From Robiginitomaculum sp. (lineage in GTDB: Bacteria; Pseudomonadota; Alphaproteobacteria; Caulobacterales; Maricaulaceae), in contig JAKIUV010000021.1 in assembly GCA_021647375.1 (NCBI GenBank), positions 1 to 32,979 of the forward strand: a stretch of DNA of 32,979 bases, written 5' to 3'. Positions 7,081-13,870 of this stretch are shown one piece after another; the stretch's first letter is position 1, and every line of letters starts with the position of its first letter. A program made the translations under genes and the position numbers. A model generated the notes under the pieces. It was given only the letters and a program-made list of their open reading frames with translations, had not been told where the DNA came from and searched no databases.

Positions 7081-10000
7081 TTACGAGCTTTGCTGAGAAG
7101 CCGTTTCAGGCTCACTGTCTTCGATCCAGTCTTCGTCGTCGCTCCAGGGGTCTTCTTTCTTGCGGTAGAACCAATTGAACACATGCTTTAAATTTTGCCA
7201 CCACAGAGCAGGCCCGGCCAGCATAACCGGGGTTAGGATTAGGGTTAATATGGTGGAGAACGCTAACCCGCAAACCAACACATAAGAAATGGGCGCCCAA
7301 ATAGCTGATGTGGACGATCCCTTGGTGGAAAACTCGCCAGCAAATAAATCAGCACGGACGGCCAAAGCCATAGGCATGAGGCCTACTATGGTTGTTATGG
7401 TCGTCAGCAATACGGGGCGTAAACGTTGCGCTGCCGTTCGTACCACGGCTTCGTGGGTTTCGTGGCCTTCGCGTTTTAAATGTTGAAAGGTGTCGATAAG
7501 TACTATGTTGTTATTCACCACGATCCCTGCCAAAGCCAACACCCCGGTTCCGCAGAGTAAGATGCTTACATATGGATAAAAGATCAGGCCAAGCAAGACA
7601 CCCGCAACAGAAAATACAACGGCTGAAAGCGTCAATGTGACGTGCCAGAAACTGTTAAATTGCCACAATAAAATGACGCCCATCATGAAGAGGGTAGCCA
7701 AGCCTGCGACCATAAAAAACTGCCCGGCGGCTTTGTTTTCCTCGTCTTGGCCCAAAAATTTAAACGCGACATCGCCTTCAAAATTTGCTTCGTTTTCAAT
7801 CCATTCGCGTACTTCTTTCACAATTTGGTTGGTGGCAATTCCGGGTGCGGAATTGCCTTTGACCTCATAAACCCGCAATTGATTGCGGCGCTGGATACTG
7901 TCTTGTCGTGGTTTGGCTGTACGCGTGACGACGGACGATAGTGGCAACGCGCCTTCACTGGTTTGTATGCGTAGATTGTCAAGCTCGGATAAGTCGCGGG
8001 AGGTTTTTGGGAAGCGGATACGGATGTCGATTTCGTCGTCGCTATCAATGGGGCGGAAAAAACCGACCAGTGATCCTTCGGTGACAAATTGCACGGCGGC
8101 CCCGATCGTACTGACATCAAGACCCAGCCGCCCGGCTTCTTCGCGGTCAATATCCAATTGCCATTCAATACCGGGCAAGGGCATAGTGTCTTCGACTTCG
8201 ATCAATGATTTGTTGCTGCTCATATAAGCACTAAGCGCACGGGTGGCTTTATTCAGGTGGCCGAGATTATCCGAGGTCAATTCAACACTAACATCTTTGC
8301 CAGTGGGCGGGCCGTCGGAGAGCACTTCGACTTCCATTATCAATCCTGGCATATTGGTCAAGGCGGCGCGGACATCTTTTTCTATCTCCAAAGTACTGCG
8401 GCGATCATCAAATGGTTTTAACTCAAGGAATGTTCGCGAAACAGTATCAAGCGGAACGCCTTGCGGGCCATTAAACCCGCCACCTGATGAAGCGCCTGCA
8501 CCCGCAATCGTGAACATTGATTGTATGCCGTCAATACCGCGCAGGCGGGCTTCTACTTGTTTGGCGGTTTCATATTCATTTATAGTTGCCGTATTGCCGC
8601 GTGTGCGGGCATATACATAGATTTCCTGCCCGCCGTCTGCCGTAAAAAATTCAACCCGCCTGCCGTCTCCGGTTGCGCCGAACGCATAGAAGATACCAAA
8701 CACCAACATAAGAATGGCAATCAATACTTTCAAAGGATGATACGCCAAACGGTTTATCATGCGAGCGTAAGTACCTGTGAAGCCCGCTATGGACAACGGA
8801 TCACCCTCAGCACCAGAGAGAGCTTTCAAGCTAGCACGCGCACCTTTAAGCTTTCTTGGTCCAAAGAGTGCGCCGAGTGTTGGCAGGAAAATCAAGGCCA
8901 TAAGTAGTGAAGCCGTCAACACTAACATCAAAGTTTTCGGGAAATAGGACATAAATTGTCCGGGCAGTGTATTCCAGAACAAGAGCGGCAAGAACGCTGC
9001 CAATGTTGTCGCCGTACTAGAGATAATCGGCCAGAACATCCGCTTGCCCGCCATGACATAAGCATCGCGTCTGTCTAGACCTTCGGCCAGTTTCCGGTCA
9101 GCATATTCAATTATGACAATAGCGCTATCGACCAATATTCCGACCGATAAAATCATGCCGAACATCACCATCATATTCACTGATGCGCCCTGAATTTGTA
9201 GCATCAACAAAGTCATCAAGAAGCTGGCGGGAATAGCAAATCCCACCATCAGCGCCGAGCGCAAACCGAGCGCTGCAATACAAACTATAACCACAAGCAC
9301 GACAGCATTGACTATGCTTGAGATCAGGGATTTGATCATGTCCATGATTTGGATGGTCTGGTTTTGCGATAAGTCTACATTGACAGTTTCGGGCCACTTT
9401 TTTGTAACGTTTGCGACAATAGATTGCACGGTCTTAATGGTATCAATAATATTTTCGCCGTTGCGCTTGGAAACCTCAAGGGATACGGATGGCCGACTTT
9501 GGAACAAAGCATAGCTATCCCGGTCTTTAAAGTTGCGCCGCACTTCGGCAATGTCGCTGACCCGGACAATGGAGCCATCATCTGATTTACGGATAACGAT
9601 GTCCGCAAGGTCTGAAGCTTTTTCGATGAGACCAGGCAGTTTGACCGCGAATTTTCCGCTATCGGTTTCCAATTTACCGGCTGTGATCAAACGGTTGTTT
9701 TGCGAAATAGCGGCGGCGAGTTCGTTGAACGTAATGCCGTAGCTTTCCATCAATGCCGGGTCGACAACAGCTTCGAGTAGTTCCTCACGCTCGCCTTGAA
9801 TGACCGCTTCCAAAATTTTAGAATTAGCTTCGAGAGCCGCTTGTAAGTTTTTGGCCAGTTTCTGTAATTTTCTTTCCGGCGCATCACCATATAAATTGAC
9901 CACGATGATGGGCAAGGTTTGCGTGTTCAGCTCTTCAACCAAGGGTTCTTTAGCTTCTTCGGGTAATTCGCCCCGGGCTTTGTTAACGGCTTCCAGAACA

Positions 10001-10323
10001 TCATCAGTAGCCGAGTCTTGATCAAAATTGGCATTAAACTCCAAGACAATCGTGCCCACAGATGTGCGGGCAATGCCGTCCATCTGTTTGATGCCGTCCA
10101 AGGATTTTAGTTCGGTTTCCAGAGGCTTGACCAGCAGTCTCTCGCTGTCTTCAGGCGATACGCCTGGCAAAACCACCTGTACCGTTACCCACGGAATAGC
10201 GACATCAGGCTCTGCGTCTAGGGCGATTGTGAACATGGCTACGAAGCCGCCAACCACGGAGAAAAACAAAACGGCTAGTGTCATACGCCATTGGCGGACG
10301 GCAAAGTCGACAATACCAGTCAT
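7081..10323 (-). CDS. RND efflux transporter permease (AcrB/HAE1-like)
   Basis: This 1080-residue inner-membrane pump has the repeated RND plan: an N-terminal membrane helix (TLAVLFFSVVGGFVAMFTIA), a periplasmic porter domain starting AEPDVAIPWVTV, a block of helices, a second porter domain, and a second helix block ending LTLILTPVMLAGP. In the fourth-helix region the text reads GILVDSAIVIIEYADRK, with a single aspartate where AcrB has two, as in several RND subfamilies. It probably works as a proton-driven trimer with the adaptor encoded just upstream. The ATG at 10323 shares one base with the adaptor's TGA (TGATG), so translation is coupled; a TTG one codon earlier is less likely. No TolC-type outer-membrane gene is in the window. 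The substrate cannot be inferred. Confidence 0.95.
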   Translation of the reverse strand: MTGIVDFAVRQWRMTLAVLFFSVVGGFVAMFTIALDAEPDVAIPWVTVQVVLPGVSPEDSERLLVKPLETELKSLDGIKQMDGIARTSVGTIVLEFNANFDQDSATDDVLEAVNKARGELPEEAKEPLVEELNTQTLPIIVVNLYGDAPERKLQKLAKNLQAALEANSKILEAVIQGEREELLEAVVDPALMESYGITFNELAAAISQNNRLITAGKLETDSGKFAVKLPGLIEKASDLADIVIRKSDDGSIVRVSDIAEVRRNFKDRDSYALFQSRPSVSLEVSKRNGENIIDTIKTVQSIVANVTKKWPETVNVDLSQNQTIQIMDMIKSLISSIVNAVVLVVIVCIAALGLRSALMVGFAIPASFLMTLLMLQIQGASVNMMVMFGMILSVGILVDSAIVIIEYADRKLAEGLDRRDAYVMAGKRMFWPIISSTATTLAAFLPLLFWNTLPGQFMSYFPKTLMLVLTASLLMALIFLPTLGALFGPRKLKGARASLKALSGAEGDPLSIAGFTGTYARMINRLAYHPLKVLIAILMLVFGIFYAFGATGDGRRVEFFTADGGQEIYVYARTRGNTATINEYETAKQVEARLRGIDGIQSMFTIAGAGASSGGGFNGPQGVPLDTVSRTFLELKPFDDRRSTLEIEKDVRAALTNMPGLIMEVEVLSDGPPTGKDVSVELTSDNLGHLNKATRALSAYMSSNKSLIEVEDTMPLPGIEWQLDIDREEAGRLGLDVSTIGAAVQFVTEGSLVGFFRPIDSDDEIDIRIRFPKTSRDLSELDNLRIQTSEGALPLSSVVTRTAKPRQDSIQRRNQLRVYEVKGNSAPGIATNQIVKEVREWIENEANFEGDVAFKFLGQDEENKAAGQFFMVAGLATLFMMGVILLWQFNSFWHVTLTLSAVVFSVAGVLLGLIFYPYVSILLCGTGVLALAGIVVNNNIVLIDTFQHLKREGHETHEAVVRTAAQRLRPVLLTTITTIVGLMPMALAVRADLFAGEFSTKGSSTSAIWAPISYVLVCGLAFSTILTLILTPVMLAGPALWWQNLKHVFNWFYRKKEDPWSDDEDWIEDSEPETASQQSS

Positions 10324-11408
10324 CAATCGGATCCGTTCTCGGGATTGTCAAATTGCGTCGTAACCTGTACACCCTCGCTCACGTAATCCTGGCCTTGAAT
10401 AATCAGATCGGTATATTCCGGAAGCCCCGTCACCCAGATACCAGAACTGGTTTCGTCAATCGTCTTAACGCGCGAAAACCGGACCTTGCGGTCATGATCC
10501 AGATAGCGCACACCCATACTGCCTTGGTCGTCAAGGGTCAAAACACTGGCCGGGATAAGGTGGGCTTTGGTTTGTCCGGCAGAAAGTTTGATTGTTGCCG
10601 TCACGCCCGAACGTAGTTTTCGGTCTTTGTTGGGCACCGCAACTTCGATTTTAAATGTCCGAGTTGCTGGGTTGGCACGGGTTTCGATAAAGCGAATTTT
10701 ACCGGACAGCGTTTCACCTGTTGCTAATTCAATGGAGGCAGATTTGCCAACTGCGAGACGCCCAATTTGTTTTTCCGTAACCTCGCCGATCACAACAAGT
10801 GGATCCATGTCCACCAACAGACCACAGGGCTGACCCGGCGCGAGATAATCACCGATTTCTGCCATTTGTTTTTCAAAAATACCGCTAAAGGGGGCGCGCA
10901 TATTGACATTACCCAGTTCAATTTGGGCTTGCTTAACTTGAGCTTTGGCACCGTCCAAAGCGGCGAGGGCGCCTGCAGCCTGGGTGCTAGAGCGGAAGCC
11001 CTTGGCAACGAGACGTTCCGCCGCTTCGTATTCCAACTCACGCGACCGCAATGTAGCTTTCGCCTGATCAAGCACGGCTTGGCGTGCGTCAATATCTTGG
11101 GCGCAAATCAATGTGCCGCGTTTTATAAACATACCTTCGCGCACGGGTGTTTTTACGACTAGCCCGGCAGTCTCTGCTTTCACAGAAACTTCGCGGTCAG
11201 CTTCGGTGCGCCCGTAAAGCTCCATATAGCTTTCGTGCAGTTCGGCGCTCAGCTGCTTAATCACCACGCTGGGTATGGTTTCTTCAACCTTGGCAGTTGG
11301 TTTGGGTGGCGACTTGTCTTTCTCGGATTTTTTGCTACCAATAACAAACCACAGCACAATGAGAGCCATGAGGAGAGCCGCGACGAGGTAGGATGTTTTA
11401 AATTTCAT
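10323..11408 (-). CDS. RND efflux membrane-fusion (adaptor) subunit
   Basis: This 361-residue HlyD/AcrA-family periplasmic adaptor has an N-terminal membrane anchor (YLVAALLMALIVLWFVIG) with no lipobox cysteine, so it is helix-anchored rather than a lipoprotein. A lipoyl-like half-domain (VSVKAETAGLVVKTPVREGM), a coiled-coil hairpin (about 110-165, rich in A, Q, K and E), the second lipoyl half (MRAPFSGIFEKQMAEIGDYL) and beta-barrel / membrane-proximal parts follow in the standard order. It links the permease to an outer-membrane channel. It lies immediately upstream of the permease gene and overlaps its ATG by one base, so the two form an operon. No regulator gene is adjacent; the other side is the divergent pccB gene. 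Confidence 0.94.
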   Translation of the reverse strand: MKFKTSYLVAALLMALIVLWFVIGSKKSEKDKSPPKPTAKVEETIPSVVIKQLSAELHESYMELYGRTEADREVSVKAETAGLVVKTPVREGMFIKRGTLICAQDIDARQAVLDQAKATLRSRELEYEAAERLVAKGFRSSTQAAGALAALDGAKAQVKQAQIELGNVNMRAPFSGIFEKQMAEIGDYLAPGQPCGLLVDMDPLVVIGEVTEKQIGRLAVGKSASIELATGETLSGKIRFIETRANPATRTFKIEVAVPNKDRKLRSGVTATIKLSAGQTKAHLIPASVLTLDDQGSMGVRYLDHDRKVRFSRVKTIDETSSGIWVTGLPEYTDLIIQGQDYVSEGVQVTTQFDNPENGSD

Positions 11409-11561
11409 AATAAAGTCAATCTATGCCGTTTCGTTTCAGGCGCAAGTATTTAGTATTGAAAAACGGAAACAATTATCGGCTAGCACCCATTCATAATTGT
11501 ATGGTGAAATAAAGGTTCCGTTTTGTATTGGATTGGGTAGTATCATGACATCTAAATTACC

Positions 11562-11578
11562 AAAGGGGGTATGTCTTG
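11562..11578 (+). promoter_or_regulatory. pccB ribosome binding site and TTG start
   Basis: AAAGGGGG at 11562-11569 lies at good spacing from TTG at 11576-11578. An ATG at 11571 reads ATG-TCT-TGA and stops after two codons, its TGA overlapping the TTG by two bases. The protein family's N-terminus (MK-ILEQLEERRA) begins exactly at the TTG, so the rare start codon is the real one. Confidence 0.8.
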
Positions 11579-13108
11579 AAAAACATTCTTGAACAGTTGG
11601 AAGAACGCCGCGCACAGGCACGGCTCGGCGGCGGGCAAGCGCGTATTGATACGCAACACGCCAAAGGCAAATTGACGGCGCGAGAACGCATAAGCTTGTT
11701 GCTGGACGAGGACAGTTTCGAAGAGTTTGATATGTTTGTCGCTCACCGCTGTACCGATTTCGGAATGGCGGACAAAGGCTTCCCCGGAGACGGGGTGGTC
11801 ACAGGATGGGGCACAATAAACGGGCGCAAGACTTTTGTGTTCGCCCAAGACTTTACCGTGTTTGGCGGCTCCTTATCCGAAACAAATGCCAAGAAAATAT
11901 GCAAGATACAAGAAATGGCCATCAAACACCGTGCGCCTGTCATCGGCCTCAACGATAGCGGCGGCGCACGTATCCAAGAGGGTGTGGTGTCGCTCGGCGG
12001 TTATGCGGATGTGTTCCAAAATAATGTACTTGCCAGCGGCGTTATCCCGCAAATCAGCGTCATTATGGGGCCGTGCGCGGGCGGGGCGGTGTATTCGCCG
12101 GCTCTGACCGATTTTATCTTTATGGTGCGGGACACTAGCTATATGTTTGTCACAGGCCCGGACGTGGTCAAAACCGTGACCAACGAAATCGTAACCGCCG
12201 AAGAATTGGGCGGTGCCACGACCCACACGACAAAATCCAGCGTAGCCGACGGCGCATTTGATAACGACATGGAAGCCCTCGCAGAAATCCGCCGATTGTT
12301 CGATTTCCTCCCCCTACACAACAAAGATAAAGCCCCAATTCGCAAAGTGTTCGACGATCCGAACCGCTTGGAAATGTCGCTGGATACGCTGATACCGGAC
12401 AATCCGAACTTGCCTTATGATATGCACGAGCTGATTACCAAGGTCGCGGACGAGGGCGATTTCTACGAGCTACAAAAAGACTATGCCAAGAACATCTTAA
12501 CTGGATTTATCCGCATGGACGGCAGCACGGTCGGCGTAGTTGCCAACCAGCCAATGGTGTTGGCGGGCTGTCTCGATTCGGATTCGTCTCGCAAAGCGGC
12601 TCGGTTCGTGCGGTTCTGCGATGCGTTCTCTATCCCCATATTGACATTCGTAGACGTCCCCGGATTTCTGCCCGGCACAGCTCAAGAACACGGCGGCATC
12701 ATCAAGCACGGCGCGAAATTGCTCTACGCTTACGGCGAAGCCACGGTGCCAAAGGTTACGGTCATCACAAGAAAAGCCTACGGCGGCGCCTATGATGTCA
12801 TGGCCCCGAAACACCTACGCGGCGACATGAACTACGCATGGCCAAGCGCACAGATTGCAGTGATGGGCGCAAAAGGCGCAGTGGAAATATTGTACCGCAA
12901 AGACCTAGGCGACCCAGATGTCATCGCCAAACACGTAGAAGACTACGAGAAAAACTTCGCCAACCCGTTCAAAGCGGCGGAGAAGGGTTACATAGACGAA
13001 GTGATAATGCCGCACTCAACGCGGAAGCGCATATGCAGATCGTTCGCTATGTTGAAGGACAAAGACTTGCAGAACCCGTGGAAAAAACACGGGAATTTGC
13101 CGTTGTGA
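11576..13108 (+). CDS. pccB: Propionyl-CoA carboxylase beta subunit (carboxyltransferase)
   Basis: This 510-residue carboxyltransferase subunit moves the carboxyl group from biotin to propionyl-CoA, giving methylmalonyl-CoA. The crotonase-like N-half shows KGKLTARERISLLLDEDSFE, GLNDSGGARIQEGV and the oxyanion-type GPCAGGAVYSPALTDF. The C-half shows VDVPGFLPGTAQEHGGIIKH and ITRKAYGGAYDVM. FDMFVAHRCTDFGM and the C-terminal NPWKKHGNLPL are characteristic of PccB rather than acetyl-CoA carboxylase. The start is TTG with a strong ribosome binding site. pccA follows on the same strand about 760 bases on, separated by the DUF559 cassette. Together they serve odd-chain fatty acid, valine/isoleucine and propionate use. 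Confidence 0.96.
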   Translation: MKNILEQLEERRAQARLGGGQARIDTQHAKGKLTARERISLLLDEDSFEEFDMFVAHRCTDFGMADKGFPGDGVVTGWGTINGRKTFVFAQDFTVFGGSLSETNAKKICKIQEMAIKHRAPVIGLNDSGGARIQEGVVSLGGYADVFQNNVLASGVIPQISVIMGPCAGGAVYSPALTDFIFMVRDTSYMFVTGPDVVKTVTNEIVTAEELGGATTHTTKSSVADGAFDNDMEALAEIRRLFDFLPLHNKDKAPIRKVFDDPNRLEMSLDTLIPDNPNLPYDMHELITKVADEGDFYELQKDYAKNILTGFIRMDGSTVGVVANQPMVLAGCLDSDSSRKAARFVRFCDAFSIPILTFVDVPGFLPGTAQEHGGIIKHGAKLLYAYGEATVPKVTVITRKAYGGAYDVMAPKHLRGDMNYAWPSAQIAVMGAKGAVEILYRKDLGDPDVIAKHVEDYEKNFANPFKAAEKGYIDEVIMPHSTRKRICRSFAMLKDKDLQNPWKKHGNLPL

Positions 13109-13117
13109 TGTGCCAAC

Positions 13118-13286
13118 ATGAAAACTTGTTTTCATTACCTCTCCTCGGGGAGAGGTCGGACGAAGTCCGGGTGAGGGGATATAATGATAATACATGAGTT
13201 AGCAATTGTGGTTGCCTTAAAACCTGTCATTATTTCCCCTCACCCGCAGTTCGCAAGAGCGAACGCGGCCTCTCCCCAAGGAGAGG
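13118..13286. repeat. Structured repeat, copy 1 (upstream of the DUF559 gene)
   Basis: The copy begins with a small hairpin (GAAAAC/GTTTTC, 13120-13133). Then comes CCTCTCC-TCGG-GGAGAGG (13138-13155), a CGGAC-GAA-GTCCG hairpin (13157-13169) and GGGTGAGGGGATATAATGAT. A central ~45-base part with AATTG follows, then the reverse-complement module: ATTATTTCCCCTCACCCGC, a GTTCGC/GCGAAC hairpin (13249-13264) and CCTCTCC-CCAA-GGAGAGG (13269-13286). It is therefore an inverted pair of the same module, as in BIME-type REP pairs. It matches copy 2 without gaps at an offset of 553 bases from 13138 to 13247. It occupies the whole pccB-DUF559 gap. Confidence 0.85.
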
Positions 13287-13299
13287 ATTTTTTGCCATG
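13280..13299 (+). promoter_or_regulatory. DUF559 ribosome binding site made by the repeat's last hairpin arm
   Basis: GGAGAGG (13280-13286), the 3' arm of the last hairpin of repeat copy 1, lies 10 bases ahead of the ATG at 13297. It is the only Shine-Dalgarno-like sequence there. When the hairpin folds, the site is paired with CCTCTCC at 13269-13275. Confidence 0.6.
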
Positions 13300-13653
13300 T
13301 CCGTGAAATTCGCCAGAAAACTCCGTAAAAACCAGAGCCGCGCCGAAGATATATTCTGGCGCGAAGTGCGTAACCGTTTATTCCTAAACCTAAAATTCCG
13401 CCGCCAAGTCCCTATCGGTAAATACATAGCCGATTTCGTTTGTGAACAAGAAAAACTCATCATAGAACTAGACGGTGACCAACACGCGGAAAACGAAGCA
13501 TATGACGAAGAACGCACGAGGGTTTTAGAAAATTACGGCTACCGCGTGGTCAGGTTCTGGAACGGCGACCTCTATGAAGACATAGACAGCGTATTCGAAG
13601 AACTAACCCATTTGGTAGGTGACGTGAGAGCGGAGAGAAAATGTGATGAATAG
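13297..13653 (+). CDS. DUF559 domain protein, Vsr-like PD-(D/E)XK nuclease candidate
   Basis: This 118-residue protein has the DUF559 pattern: a basic N-terminal helix (FARKLRKNQSRAEDIFWREVRN), FRRQVPIGKYIADFVC with Asp46, LIIELDGDQH with Glu57, Asp59 and His63, YDEERTRVLENYGYRVVRFW (70-89), and an acidic C-terminal helix. DUF559 belongs to the restriction-endonuclease-like fold related to Vsr; the Asp and Glu-x-Asp residues would be the metal ligands. Its cellular role is not established. It starts 10 bases after a repeat hairpin and is bracketed by two direct copies of the repeat, inside the pccB-pccA interval. All likely catalytic residues are present, so it appears intact. It may process or mobilise the flanking repeats, but that is inference. 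Confidence 0.85.
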   Translation: MSVKFARKLRKNQSRAEDIFWREVRNRLFLNLKFRRQVPIGKYIADFVCEQEKLIIELDGDQHAENEAYDEERTRVLENYGYRVVRFWNGDLYEDIDSVFEELTHLVGDVRAERKCDE

Positions 13654-13670
13654 CGAGAATAATGAGACCA

Positions 13671-13827
13671 AAGAAAACAAAGTTTTCTCACCTCTCCTCG
13701 GGGAGAGGTCGAGCGAAGCGAGGGTGAGGGGATATAGTGATGATACCTAATTCTACAATTGCACTCACCGCACCACCTAACATTATTTCCTCTCACCCGC
13801 GCCCTCTCCCAAGGGAGAGGGGTAACT
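13671..13827. repeat. Structured repeat, copy 2 (between DUF559 and pccA)
   Basis: This is a direct repeat of copy 1: GAAAAC/GTTTTC hairpin (13673-13687), CCTCTCC-TCGG-GGAGAGG (13691-13708), GGGTGAGGGGATATAGTGAT, a central part of the same length with AATTG at the same place, ATTATTTCCTCTCACCCGC, and a final CCCTCTCCC/GGGAGAGGG hairpin. It lacks the inner ~20-base GTTCGC/GCGAAC hairpin of copy 1. The ends are well conserved and the middle is only about half identical, so the copies are old or under selection for structure. It fills the 217-base gap before pccA. Its last arm (GGGAGAGGGG) precedes an ATG at 13828 that opens a nine-codon reading frame. Confidence 0.82.
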
Positions 13828-13870
13828 ATGCCAAAGACGTTTTACCTAGAGAAATAGAAGATAAATTCAA

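Noticed and set aside
10323..11408. RND system as heavy-metal (CusA-type) export
   Set aside because: No methionine-rich metal motif or metal regulator is visible; the adaptor and permease fit the general HAE1-like group better.
13572..13796. Minus-strand frame with S-P-S-x-R-x-x-S-P-R-G-E-V text over repeat copy 2
   Set aside because: This wording is the usual translation of GGGAGAGG-type palindromic repeats and is not a protein.
13118..13827. CRISPR-like array from the repeated CCTCTCC hairpins
   Set aside because: There are only two units, each a long inverted pair, with a gene between them and no regular short spacers or cas genes.
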